Shown here: positions 25,501-38,603 of the stretch, piece after piece | How the letters are laid out: the number at the start of each line of letters is the position of its first letter | Position numbering within the stretch: position 1 is the first letter of the stretch | Source of the DNA: Alnus glutinosa | Lineage: Eukaryota > Streptophyta > Magnoliopsida > Fagales > Betulaceae | Length of the DNA: 64,000 bases | Direction: 5' to 3' | NCBI RefSeq assembly: GCF_958979055.1 | Contig: NC_084886.1 | Coordinates: forward strand, 52,063,102-52,127,101 | Position numbers and translations under genes: made by a program | The notes under the pieces: generated by a model | Told to the model about the DNA's origin: nothing | Database searches by the model: none | What the model saw: only the letters and a program-made list of their open reading frames with translations

Positions 25501-26145
25501 ATTATAACATAGGTCGATGGCCTTGACGATCAACGTAGGGAGGAATTGGGCCACAACTTGGTTATGCGTTGTAGAGGGCTGAAGGAGACAGCGGTCAAGT
25601 ACAACAGGTACGTGGTAAATGGGAAATTGTTTCGCACGCTTGCCCATGATGTGGGAAGGAGGACTCAGAACAGCGGCGTATGTGTTCCTACCGTTGAAGG
25701 CGAAACGTACTACGGGCAGTTAACCGATATAGTTGAGGTCGAGTACTATGACAGGACTACGTACGTCCTATTTAAGTGCAATTGGGCAGACCCCACGATG
25801 GAAAGAGGATTCACAATAGACGAGTATGGCCTAGTGTTTGTCAACTTCAATCACCTCGTCCACAAGGGAGAACTGATTCAGGACGAGCCGTACGTGCTTA
25901 CATCTCAGGTGGATCAAGTATTCTACGTCGAAGATGGAAGGAACCCAAATTGGGTTTGTGCGGTTAGGACCAAACCGCGCAACGTGTACGACGTTGGCCA
26001 GGGGGATGGGAGTAATGAGGATGGTACAACCTACCATGAGTGCGTACCGCTCGTACTAGCCACTGATGACCTACCTGATACGAATGATGAATTCGAGTAC
26101 GACAGGCCCGATATTGATCCGATTGAAGCTCCCGTGATACAATGA
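22528..26145 (+). pseudogene. TNP2: TNP2-type CACTA transposase, one in-frame stop
   Basis: Catalyses cut-and-paste movement of CACTA elements in the nucleus. My gene model joins 22528-24878, 24971-25228, 25311-25416 and 25513-26145; every junction has GT..AG and keeps frame, giving 1115 residues. Residues 2-77 match the transposase-associated domain (DKSWM, CPCKYC, HL, WYMHGE). About 283-590 is the TNP2 (Transposase_21) core, with DGFNPFG and the HNLDVMHIEKNV motif near 578. A DUF4218-like part follows (GYIATELVTFCSRYL), then a DUF4216-like part in the last exon (VEYYDRTTYVLFKCNW). Codon 548 (24169-24171) is TAG inside a lysine/arginine linker; reading stays in frame on both sides. An upstream ATG at 22453 is possible but adds no family sequence. 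Single-stop inactivation is likeliest; an unseen small intron is the alternative. Confidence 0.88.
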
Positions 26146-26343
26146 TTGATGTATTTCTTGTGAGTATAATTAGCTTGAACTCAACACACTTGACTGATAT
26201 ATAAATTGTTTGTACAATTCGCTTGAACTGAATAAGGGTTTCTATTATTATATGCAAATTTCGTTGTATAATTTGCATATTCATTAAAAATATATTACAA
26301 AAAATATTCTAATTAATTTGTCTACATTTATTCGCAGGTATTG

Positions 26344-29133
26344 ATGGACCAGGGACGCCATCCTTATGCATATCGGGCACCTCGCCCACCCGTGCCCCCC
26401 ATGACCACGCCCACTGATTCGACGCCAGTATATACTGCGGCGTGGCCACCCCACCCAGACGGGGCTTATAGACCATTGTTGCCGGGTATGGTGGCCATGC
26501 CCACGTCAGATCACGGGCAGACCAGCACAGCTGGAGTTGGCAGCTCTCCATTGTCGGAGCCGCCGACATTATCTCAGTTAGGGTTCACCCAACCGGGTAA
26601 CGCCTATCGATGGTGGGTGCAAGAGGGGGTGGGGTCACAGGGTTATGCGCCGTACTTTCCGTATACGTATAGTCGACCTATGACGTGTAACCCTGATAGT
26701 GAGACGCAGGATTGTAGATTTCCACTGTCACAGACCGGGGAGATGCAGATGCCGGCTGTGGGGTTGGGACAGATACCGGCACAGGCGGCGATGCAGGGCC
26801 AGATTTTGGGGCCGAGACAGATGCCAGCATCGGGGGCGAGTCAGGGCCCGGGGCATGTAGAGAGGCAGATGACGTTACCTGGTGAGAGCCAGATGCCGCT
26901 TTCCGGTGAGAGTCAGATGCCGCTTTCCAATGAGAGTCAGATGCCAGATGTGGGGGGGAGCCAGACTACCCATGAGGAGGACGTTACGATGTTGGGTACC
27001 GATCAGTTGGCCCCCGGTAGCCCCCAGGGTATGGATTCAGATGATGATCAGCATCCTCCACCAGCCGGAGAGGTTGGCGAGGAGGTTGCAGGCGACCCAG
27101 CGACGCAGCACATAGGGACTGGGCAGATTCGGTTGATGGGTAAGTACATATGTAGACATCCTTAAAACTCATATTATGTTACCAAAATATTTTTTTTGGT
27201 TTGGAAAAAAATAACTATTTGATTACATTTTGTTTATATATGTGTGTGTGTGTTATTTAGTGTTAACCAATTAAATTAATGTTGAATATATTTTTTCATT
27301 AGGGTACAACCCAGACGGGACCATTTATTATGAGGTGATTGACGACCCAGCGAGAAACTGGGTGCTCCCGAGGGGGAAGAAGGTTGTATTGCAGTACAAT
27401 GCTGCTATACAACCTGTAGGACGAGCCTGCAATCGTTTTCGGCGGGAAGTGGGCAAGATGATCAGGAGTGGGTCCTACATACACATGCGGGACGAATGGG
27501 CGAGGGTAAATAGGCAGATTAAGCAGGCAATGTGGAACGCACTGATGGTATGTTTATGAATATAATTTAATTATTTATTTGAATTAAACTTGAGCTTAAT
27601 GTTTAGGTTGAAGTTTTTAAACCTATAATGCTTTGATTGAAATGTGCAGGAGGAGTTCTATCTACCTGTATCAGTTGACATGCGCAGGGCACAACAGGAG
27701 GCGTGGAATGATATTGGACGTAAGCACCGCTCGTGGAAGTCGAGGTTCAAAACCCAACTAGGAATTGGAGACGGTGACACGCCCGAGAGTATCCGTGCGA
27801 GAATGCCGGAGAAATTTTTTGAGCAGTATGATGCAGAAGATGTAGAATTCCTGCTGAGAGATTGGTGCAGAGAGCATAAAATCGTATGTAGGCCAAAAAA
27901 TTGTCAACTATTTTTTAATAACAGTTCATTTAATTTTAGTTTTAATTTAAGTGTGTCAATTGTTACATGTTTATTTTCATGTTCAATGCGTAGGCAACCT
28001 CTGAACGGATGAAGAGGTTGCGGGAGCGGAATGACCTACCCCATTGTGCGGGATCTAAAAGTTATGCCAGATTTAATCACGAGGAGGTAATTAAATATAT
28101 ATGTTTATGTTTTTAATATTTGTTGGTAATTGTTTTTCTTTTTCTTTTTCTTTAAACTATTTTTATCGCTATCTGTTTGTTATATATGTCAACTGCATGA
28201 CGACAAGCATGTACATCTGGCACGCCCCCCACTCGCGCCGCGTCGTTCGTGAAGACCCACACAAAGAAGGACGGCACTTTCCTGAACGACCGTACACGGG
28301 TCTTATGCGTATGCTACTGATTTAGTTTACTAATATTTTTAAATTATGTGTGATATGTCATTATTCAATATATGACTTTTTCATGTTGACGACGTACAGG
28401 AGAGGATGACGCAGAGTTTAGCCAGTGATCCAGCCGCCACGCAAAGCGTCTCCGCAGACACGGTGCGTTGGGCACCGAACGACGCTTACGAACAGGCGAT
28501 TGGGAGGCCTGAGTATGCAGGGAGGGTTCGGCAGGTTGGCCCGAACGTCACACCTGTTCGAGGGACATGTTTTTCATATAGGCCTCGGTCACAGGGGGGA
28601 CCATCTCAGGAGACGTCTCGGGATTGGGCCGAACAGTCTCGGAAGATGGAAGAGATGCAAGCGGAGCTACATGCTGAGCGAGCGAGGAATGACCGTTTGG
28701 AGCAGCGCGTGCAACAGTTCGACGGCATAGAGCAGCGCTTGCGAGAGATGGAGGTCTTCATGTCCTCCATGGCAGTACCAGCACCATGTGTTGGTAATCA
28801 GTCTTCTCCTGCACACGTAGGTAGTACGCCGTCCGTTGGTAGTGCATCTGCAGGTATGGTTTATATTGTGTATAGGACAAAATTAATTTCAATTTGTTTT
28901 CATTACCCCTTTAATTTTGCAAGTAATATTATATACTTTAATTGTCTATATTATTTGCAGGTAATTCGACAACGGTTGGTACGTTCTCGCCTGTTGGACG
29001 ACAGCTGAGCCAGCACTCCACTGTCGCTACACCTTCGCCCGCTACACCATTCATTGCGCAGCAATCGCCGGTGGGCGAGAACACGCCTGGGACGGTACCT
29101 CGTGATTCGCAGAGACGCCTTTCAGATTTGTAG
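26344..29133 (+). pseudogene. TNPA-type second gene of the CACTA element
   Basis: Encodes a protein of the plant Ptta/En/Spm family (Transposase_24), expected to bind the subterminal repeats and assist or regulate TNP2. Proposed exons: 26344-27139, 27303-27547, 27650-27883, 27994-28086, 28208-28299, 28400-28853 and 28961-29133, all with GT..AG. The N-terminus is proline- and glutamine-rich, with four SQMP-type repeats near 26885-26950. The conserved core reads [21 protein letters not shown], then [18 protein letters not shown] and a coiled-coil-like [14 protein letters not shown] stretch. Exon 5 is 92 nt and its THTKKDG frame is off by one from exon 4, so a 1-bp loss is inferred. If the splice sites differ from my model it could be intact. 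Confidence 0.75.
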
Positions 29134-29499
29134 ATATTTTGTGTAATTATTTTTTGTTCGTAAATATTTGCTTGTTAACGAATATGTTATTAATTATTTG
29201 TTTGTGTAGTATGATTTCGTGTTGGTTTTGGGTAAAATAAATGCTGCGTTATTTGTGGTCGAAAATTACAAAATTTGAAAAATTCAAAAAAAAATTTAAT
29301 TAACCCAAATAAATTTTATAAAACAATAAAAAATTTATTTTTTTAAAAAAAAAAACTAAATTCAGTTTTTTATTTAATTAAAATTTTTATTTAATTTTTT
29401 AATTGTATTTTTAATTTAATTAAAAATACAATTAAATAATTAAATAAAAATTTTAATTAAATAAAAAACTGAATTTAGTTTTTTTTTTAATTAAAAACA

Positions 29500-29816
29500 T
29501 TTTGACACGTGTATCGGAATACACGTGTCAAATTTGACACGCGTATTCCAATACGCGTGTCAAAATGTTTTGACACGTGTATTGGAATACACGTGTCAAA
29601 TTTGACACGCGTATTCCGATACACGTGTCAAAACATTTTGACACGCGTATTGGAATACGCGTGTCAAATTTGACACGTGTATTCCGATACACGTGTCAAA
29701 ATGTGCAGTTTGTAACATGCACATTTGACACGCGTAATACGCGTGTCAAAGTACACGTGTCTAAATGTTTGACACGTGTACGACACTGTACACGTGTCAA
29801 ACTGCACGTGGCTACT
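29500..29816. repeat. Right subterminal ACACGTGT repeats of the CACTA element
   Basis: Alternating direct and inverted GACACGTGTATTGGAATACACGTGTCAAA units, with CACGCGT variants, forming several perfect palindromes of 30 bp or more. Before it, 29280-29490 is an A/T foldback with AAAATTTTTATTTAATT-type arms. The final TIR bases expected at the right end are absent. Confidence 0.8.
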
Positions 29817-29819
29817 TAT

Positions 29820-30098
29820 AAGTAGGTTCTACACAAATTAGCATCTTCTTATGGAGATCGATAGAGCAATGATCTAATGCAAAACACAAAGATGGATTTG
29901 GAGAATATATCAGGTGCTTTTCTGGCTGAAAAAGAAGATCAAGTAAAACACCAATATAAGAATGATCAGGAGACAATCCTATCTTCTCTAAGAGCTATGC
30001 TTCCTCAAGAGAGCATATGTCATTTTGGGATGAGCTCTACAAACCTCCAAAATCAATGTTTGATGACCAGGAAATGTCCATTTTCCATCCATCAGGTC
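29820..30098 (+). other. B1 unit left flank with a small open frame
   Basis: Contains a frame of 83 codons from 29877 (starting MQNTKMDLENISGAFLAEKE) that continues into the hAT-type element. A close copy exists at 39476-39700 in the B2 unit, with AATATATTAAG instead of AATATATCAGG, and a weaker one near 15055-15110. It could be a remnant first exon of an unidentified gene; no family is recognised. Confidence 0.3.
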
Positions 30099-31048
30099 TA
30101 TGGCTATAAACGAGTCGGGCTTGAGTGAGTAGTACATATGCAAGCTCGGCTCATTTAAATTTATCACGAGCCCGAGCTGAGCTCGAGCTCATTTTTCACG
30201 AGCTCGAACCGAGTTCAAGCTCATGATGATTTTAAAAATTAAGTCCAAGTCGGCTGAATGAGCTGAAGCTTATGACGAGTTTAAAAATTAAGCTCAGTTC
30301 GGCCGAGTTTGTTGTAAATTATATAGTTTATTTAACATACAAAAAAAAAGGGATAAGCTCATTTAAAAATTAATATTACATTATATAACATATAAACAAT
30401 ATATATTTATATTGTATGTTAAATAAACTATATTACTTACAAAAAAAAAATTATATAATGATTATTAAATATCTAATGATAATACTTATAACATATAGTA
30501 AAGTCATTACATGTCATATGCCATAATGTTATATTATTATATGATCATATAGTCTTATTATCCTATTATATTACATGAATAATATGATTAGGTATCTGGA
30601 TTGTTCTTATATCATATGACTAACAATTAAGTATTGATATTATTTACTTTTACTATTTTATATACATATAACCAATAAATTATAATCAATTAATATATAC
30701 TGGCCAATGACCATTATTATTTGTTACTTAATTTATGCGTGCATATAGTATATTGTTTATTAATATACTATATTATAAAAATAAGTTATATATTAACAAA
30801 TTAATATTATATATATACGAGTCGAGCCTTAATAAACGAGTCAATTCTTATATGAGCGGGTTCATGAGCATTAATCACATCAAGCCGATCGAGTTTATAC
30901 GAATTTGCATCGTTTAATAATCGAGCTTAATTCCGTGTTCACGAATAGCTAATTTAATAATCGATTTGAATACGAGTCGAGTTTATTCGAGCTAATCTCA
31001 ATCGAGTGAGCTCACGAATAGCTCCGCTAGTGCTCGTTTACACCCCTA
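30099..31048. mobile_element. 950-bp hAT-type non-autonomous element
   Basis: The left end TATGGCTATAAACGAG matches the reverse complement of the right end, TAGGGGTGTAAACGAG. Perfect 8-bp direct repeats ATCAGGTC lie at 30091-30098 and 31049-31056. The ends are rich in GAGCTCGAGCTC-type text and the centre is AT-rich, without transposase. The 8-bp duplication and TAGGGGTGTAAACGAG ends fit the hAT superfamily. The copy at 39702-40650 is its duplicate. Confidence 0.88.
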
Positions 31049-31056
31049 ATCAGGTC

Positions 31057-33200
31057 TAGATGTTACATTATTTGACTATGCTTGATGGTTAATTAGGCTT
31101 AGGATATATAGTGTGTACTCAGGCAATAGCACGCCTGTAGATCGACAACCATATTTAGATGGGAATTTCCTATAATTTGCTGTTCCAATTGCCTGAGTCG
31201 TAGGGTGGAGCTAGCTCACTTATTTAAATTGGTGGTTCTTATACGAACAAAGGAGCCCCTGCCCCCTGGTCAGGCAAAAGCTAGGCCTCATCAAAAGTCT
31301 TGCATAGCCCCTCTCCGAAGTACAGAAGGACCAAGAATATATTAGAGAAAATTCCAATCCCAATCTACGTGCTGCATCTACCAGTTTTTCAAAATGTAAC
31401 ATCATAGAGAAAACTAATTAAAACAATCTTCCAAAACAATGTGATCATCTTCCTGATCATAAAATCCGAAGGTTCCGTCAAAGCTATTGCGTGGACCTGG
31501 CCTATTGTTAACTTTAATTTGCTTATCACATAAAGTTTTCAATCTTTTTTTCTTTTTTTAATCTCATAAAGCTATTGGCAACTCAATAAAACTCCTTAGA
31601 TGGTTTTGCATTTTTCTCATTATTAAAATTTAAAAGCCAAAGTCCAAGTCAAATCACCATCTAACGTCTTGCGCACTTAAAGCCAATGGTACGTGGATTA
31701 TATTAATAATGTACGACTCAATTCACCTATCTACAAGAAATTTTATTTTATTTTATTTTTTTCTCCGAGTCATATATATATAAAAGGTACTTTCGAGTTT
31801 TTTCACTGCTAAGAAGTAAGGCTAGCTATTAAATACGAGTTTGTGCCTTAGACTTGTTTGGATCTGATTTTTCAACAATTTGTTATTTAGATTATCTTTT
31901 ATATTTATTATTTAGATAATAAAATTGTTGAAACCTCTTTCTAATTCACACATCTGGGAATATCACATTTGGTCAGGATAATGTATAAAATGAATACACA
32001 AATCGTGGTCGCCAAAATCAAAGTGATATAGTACTTAAAGTTATCCTGGCCGTTAAGCATACGATAATATGTGTGGACCAATTAGATTTATTGATCTAGT
32101 CAAACCTAGGCTAATAAAAGGAGCCGACCCATAGCTTATTGCGCAAACATTGAATCTTCATGCTTGTGCGCCAACGTAATTAATATTTAAGATATAACGT
32201 ACGGTATCAAGTGGTCAGATATTTCGCATTACGACTGCTAGTTTCTCATTAATTAATTACGATATTGTATCACTCTTTTCTAGATATTAAAGGAGTAATG
32301 TTATAATCTATCTTTTTCTTTTCTTCTTTTTTATTTTACAATTATTCAGTTATCCCATAATACTAATGTCACTGTACAGCTTCCTCAACGTTCAATCATT
32401 CATAAAGTTATGATTTTTATTTTTTTAACTTATTAATGCTGGTCTAAAAAAAGATGTAGTGCAGCCTTAAATTATTGCCTCCATTCCTATATATATATAT
32501 ATACAGTACATATATTAAGGAAGGACATAAGGAACTTCTTGAAGAACTAATAAAAAAAATGATTGATTTTTTTTTATTCACTCGTATTTGAACAATCAAA
32601 AGAAGTTCATGTTTGAGGAAAAACATATATTAAGGGCATACAACATTTATTTTTCTTCTTTAAAATTTTGTAAATTATAAACTCTCCCTATAGCATATTT
32701 CATGATATACAAAGCGATTGATTAACATTTTTATTTTGATGGAAAACCCTGTTAATTTGTGCAATTTGTATGCTAGTCAATAGTACTTAGGAAAATAACA
32801 GCAAAGTAAAATTATACACAAATATATAACAATAAAAAGGAGGGTAGCTGTCTTTAGTGTTGCTGACATGATATCAATAATTCAGGATTAAAAAAGAAAA
32901 TAAAAGGCCGTACCTACCAAATGGACAAGAGGATCTGCCCATTTTCCTTGAAATAGAGGGAAGATTTTAATTTTGTTAAATTTAACAGTTAATATAATGT
33001 CAATTATTTATAATTTTTAAATGATATAGTAATATATTTACCTCGTGATATCACGTACATTGTTAAATATATGAAATGAAATATTGACCATGAAATGAAT
33101 CAATTGTATTCACTTGAAATGACTCTAAAAAATTATTTTGTCACAAAAATAATTGTATGAGATCTATGTATGGCTTTTGCTTAAACAAGTGTCATGGTTT
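31057..33200. other. B1 unit 5' flank, no gene
   Basis: Highly similar to 40659-42880. It includes at 31420-31500 (minus strand) the short relic FYDQEDDHIVLEDCF, related to 5144-5428, and a (TA)n run near 32490. Positions 31260-32870 are also the source of the flank found around A3 (58300-60540, interrupted). No complete gene is seen. Confidence 0.5.
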
Positions 33201-33204
33201 TTGA

Positions 33205-33640
33205 TGCATCTGCAATTATACTTATTACTTTTTATACAATCTTTCATCACTTTTACAATTATACTTTTAAACTTTAAAATTTGTTGATTTAGTGTATTTA
33301 TCTTTCAATTTTTTTTTTCAATTTCACCGTTCCATTAAGATTTTTCATTAAATACTATCAAAATTCTCAAAATACCCTTATTTTTTAAAATATATATATA
33401 TTAGAGATTCAGGCATAGATATTTTTATAAATTCTATTAAATCCTGACCAATGTCAAAATCCTTGCAATTTTTTTTTTCCTTAAAAAAATCATGGGTATT
33501 TTATTAATTTTGACCCTCCTCCTTTAAGATTTAATGAAAAATTATAACAAATTTTTGAAATTGAAAAAAATAAATAAATAAATGAATATACTAAATTCAT
33601 ATTTTTTTTAAATTTAAGAATATGATCGTGAAAATGACAA
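33205..33640. mobile_element. Foldback MITE upstream of B1
   Basis: The left arm contains ATACTTTTAAACTTTAAAA and TCAATTTCACCGTTCC. The right arm carries the complement (AATTTTTGAAATTGAAAAAA, then TATACTAAATTCATA). The B2 copy (43372-43910) has the same arms but a 94-bp (AT)n expansion in its loop. The edges are approximate. Confidence 0.55.
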
Positions 33641-33717
33641 AAGGCCAAATCGGGTGAAAAGCGAAATTTTTCTCGCTCATGAACGTTATTGGAATTATTT
33701 AATTGATAAGCATCGTT

Positions 33718-33762
33718 GGTCAAGTTACCAAACCCAAAGGGCACTGGGAACCCTATAAAAGG
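33718..33762 (+). promoter_or_regulatory. Core promoter of chitinase B1: W-box-like site and TATA box
   Basis: CTATAAAAGG at 33753 lies 84 bp before the ATG. About 30 bp upstream is GGTCAA (33718-33723), the complement of TTGACC, a WRKY-type W-box core often found in defence gene promoters. The same two sites are conserved in B2 (TATA at 44033). The W-box assignment is by motif only. Confidence 0.45.
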
Positions 33763-33830
33763 AGCCTTCCGTTAACACTATGAAAGCACAAAGCACCCCA
33801 ACAAAAGAAAAGAAACTTCACGTACATTGA

Positions 33831-34739
<909 letters not shown>

Positions 34740-36657
34740 ACTGTGTTTCAATTTGTCTAGTTTAATTTAAGTGATAACGAGTTGGATATCCATGTATGGC
34801 TCTCAAATAAAAAACCCTAGCTAAATAAAAGATCTCGGGATCAGTATCGTTTAGGGTATTAATAAATAAACCTCAAGTGCGCGCATGTATTTCAACTCAC
34901 ATTTGTATTATTGTACTTCGTATGCTATGTTATGCCTACATTTATGGTTGCTCGCCTTCTTTCTTTTCTTCATTAATCATCATCCAATATTTTTTTTCCA
35001 GATTTTTGTTTTATTTTTTAATGTTTTAACAGTATATAGTTGATAAGGTTGAAAAATGCACTTGTGAGTCTAAAAAAAAAAAAAGTACTTTTCAGTACTT
35101 AAAAACATATGCACTTCTAACCCTCAAAAAACTATACCAAACCGATCCCAAATTCCTATATGTGGGGCTAAAATCACAATTCATGCCATGTTACATTAGT
35201 TTTCGAATTTATGTGACTATATATATGTGCTTCTAAAAGAATACTAGAGATCGAGGTTTTGTCAAGGTATAGTAGATATATTGTTCTTTCAGTTTTTTTT
35301 TTTTTTTTTAATGCTTTTTGGACTTAATTTTTCTTTTGACTTTTGCACTATACAAATGAATATAAATCCATCGATTTGAATGAGATAATCCCGGAATTTG
35401 ACCAGTAACAGCAACATAACAGCTAGCTTCAATTCTAAAAGCCTTGTACCACCCGCCATTTCCTTAACTATCCAATTCCAAGATAAAATTATATCCGGCC
35501 CGGTTGCAATGTGTACTCAAAATGAATTTAATGGGCTGTCCAGTACGTACTCCTCAATTAAAGCCCAAGGAATTATTGTTGTTAGAATTTTAGTATCGGC
35601 AAATTTAGTGTCCATATTTGTTGTAACTTGTAGGTCTAGGTTGTATTGGGGTGTAACTTTAGTGCTGAGATTGAAAACTTTGTTCGAATGAAACCATTTT
35701 GTTCCAACAAGAATATGCATCATATTCTAGATGACTCGATCAAAGAATCGCTCAAAGCTCAATCGAACGAAGGACTTAAAGAAATTCCAGAATGATGTGA
35801 TTGCAACCTCGTTTGAAAGAGAGCCATAGATTTGTGAAACCTTACATGTCATTTCCGAAACTTATTATCGTTTGAACAAGATTGTGGCAGATCCTAAAAC
35901 CTAGCTGACTTAGCTTAAAAAGTTAAGTTTTTTCCCCCTTCTATATAAGCCTCATATATATATCACGATTTTTGGGTTGACGCAACGAAGTTCATTTGTG
36001 AAGGTTATTCATGTAAAAGAAGGCCATAGGTTCCGAAGCTACTGCAGTGTTGAGGTAAACATATTGTTTTTTTTAGGGTCACAAATTGAGTTTTCAGAGT
36101 TACAAAAGTTTTATAAGTAAGAAGAATCTGCGACCCAAGTCTATTATGATGGGTACCTTTGGGTTTGGCTAGCCCTCAAAGTAATTTTACTTTTGAATGG
36201 TTTTTTCAAAAAGTTTCTATTTCATTATTAAAATACTTGTGTTGTTTGATTTTATGCTTTAGTCCGTAGATTTTGGTATTAATGAGTTGATAATTGTCTG
36301 ATAATCTTGTGTTTAATTAACAACTTGAGGTCAATGTCAATTGCTTGTTCAGGGTTTAAACTTGATTGCATGCCCATAGATGTTTGGAATTGATCAGGCC
36401 GATCGACTTAGAAATTCTTGACGGAGTAGTAGTGTTATGTTTAATCCTTTATTAAGGCCCAGTAAAGAATGATGTCACTAGCTAATACCCAATTGGACTA
36501 GGCTAAACCAATTTGACATCAGCCCATGAGTCTAGATAATTCCACCATCAAGTTGATAATTAGAATCTTAACAATAGCTTAAAATGAATTCGATCATTTT
36601 AGCTGCCCGGCCGGCCGGCCACCAGAAGTCATATATATATATATATCCTTGGTCATT
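34740..36657. other. 3' flank of B1
   Basis: Repeated at 45020-46900 and, in part, at 62850-63640. Reading frames here (for example 35398-35691) are not conserved in frame in the second copy, so I do not call a gene. The segment ends with CCCAATTGGACTAGGC...GCTGCCCGGCC...CACCAGAAGTCAT, which marks the unit boundary and is distantly related to the A-unit ends at 16080-16240. Confidence 0.5.
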
Positions 36658-37985
36658 TTTTATTTTTTCTCTCTTCCACGTTAGCACCATTTTTAGATAT
36701 GGATAGTAATATATACATAAAACCATGTTTTTTTATAAGAACTAGAAAAATTTTGTCATAAATTTAATTATTTGAAAATAAAATATTGAAATTTTATTTT
36801 AGAATTATATCCACATCCATAAACATCTTAGTTTCATCCCTACAAGTAATTAGTAGTTATTATATGAATAGGATGTGATTATTTGATCGAAAAAAAAGTA
36901 TTAAAAACGCAAACAAGAGTGAATCAATCCACGAAAGACAACATGTTTGGTTTGGAAGATCTTCTCAGGGTTAACAGAATCAAATGATTGTAAAGCTCTC
37001 TAACCTGCAAATCTTGGCGTCTTTAAAAAATATTTTTACCATGTAAATTATGTACAGTCAGGTGGTTGGTCTCTTGTTATCATCTGTGAATTTTTAATTT
37101 TAGGTATCTTAGATGACATCCTTCAATTCATGGGCCTTTTTTTTTTGGCTCACCATGACCTGATTGGTGCTTTGTGTTTCCTAGCTACGTTGCAAATTAC
37201 CTCCCCATAATTTTCCGAAGTAGAGACCATTGGGCACCACCACCACTGATGTCTCATACTCAACTAAGACATGAACTGTGCGTTCTTTCAGTTTCGAACA
37301 TTACCCATTATAATAATGATCAGGGATGAACCTTTCGCACGTTGAGAGTTCGCTTCTCTCAGTAATAATAATTGGGCCCAAATCGCCAGACATACTCCTT
37401 GATATCTACCGGCATGCTATGATCCACTGCTAAGTTTTAGGATTGCTGTCCACTCAATCGTATGCCAAAAATGTTAATGCAGTGATTAATCAGTTGATTA
37501 AGCAGATCATTATGCTAGAGAGGTAACTTGCACAGACCATTCATTGGATGCCTGTTTCTTGTTGCTGGTCCCTGCGGGCTCACAAAAGAAATATGAACAC
37601 TGAAATCACCCCTTGCAAGTGGGTGCCATGTTGTTATCTATTTGCGCTTGCATTACATTTTTTAATCTCTCTCAATTCTCATGCTTCTGTTTTCTCAATA
37701 AGTTATTGTTCTGTACATATATCCATTAATATTGTCTCCATCATTCTACTTGCATGGCATTGTCTGAAAAGTTGTGGAACATGCAGGTCTATTGCAAATG
37801 GAGCTCTAAGATGGCTGAAAGACAATCTCTAGTCTTGATAGATTTATTAGGTGTGGCCTAAACTCACTGACACTTCTTGCCCTGTGTACCAACCAATGTT
37901 GGCTCTAGATTTTTCTACCTCTCATAATAGATTAATCATTTATCTTACAGAAGCTTATCAGCACTGTACTACACAGATTGAATTG
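36658..37985. other. Unassigned spacer between the B1 and B2 units
   Basis: No homology to the other units was recognised. Around 37795-37860 the plus strand reads KMAERQSLVLIDLLG, which follows a possible splice acceptor (ACATGCAG) and looks like coding sequence from an unidentified gene. Nothing else supports a full gene. Confidence 0.35.
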
Positions 37986-38552
37986 CACTAGCTACGTGTA
38001 TTAATTACACGTAGCCAACTAGCAACGTGTATTTATTACACGTGGCTAATTGGTCATGTGTATTATTTACACGTGGCTAACTGGTTACGTATAATTAATA
38101 CACGTTGCGAGTTGGCCACGTGTATTATTTACACGTGGCTAAAATATTCTTTTCTTTTCTTTTCTTTCTTTGAGGTTTGAAATTTTAGCCACGTGTAATT
38201 TTTGTCAAGTCGCCAATTAGCCACGTGTATAATAAGACACGTGGCTAAAATATTCATATTTTTTTAATTTTTTATTTTAAGAATTAGATTCTTTTTAAAA
38301 TATTTTTAAAATTTCAAATTTTAGCAACATGTTTTATGACCACGTTGCCATTTGCATGTTTTGGGGGGAAGGGTCGCGCCTCTGTTCTAAGTTTATCATT
38401 GTTTTTAATTTTTTAATTATTTTTTTTCGTTTCTTTTTAAAAGCCAAGGCGATCGATCGCCTGGCTTCTTAGTTTTTTTTTTCTTTTTTTTTTAGAAATC
38501 TCTCTCTCTCTTTCTCTGTGTCGTCTCTCCTCAGTTTCTTTTTGTTTTTTAG

Positions 38553-38603
<51 letters not shown>

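Larger units (their letters stand above)
16251..29816 (+). mobile_element. 13.6-kb CACTA (En/Spm) transposon
   Basis: The left end is CACTACAAAAATCGCTGCAG at 16251, followed by dense GACACGTGT-type direct and inverted subterminal repeats to 16510. Similar repeats fill 29500-29816 at the right. Inside are a TNP2-type and a TNPA-type gene in the usual order. Removing the element joins CATCCATCATAA (16237-16248) to AAGTAGGTTCTACAC (29820), which is how the paralogous unit reads without interruption at 39405-39430. The right end keeps the ACGTGTCAAACTGCA part of the inverted repeat but lacks the terminal TTTTTGTAGTG, so the element looks one-ended. The 3-bp target duplication is probably TAA, but one extra T at the left leaves this uncertain. 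Confidence 0.88.
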
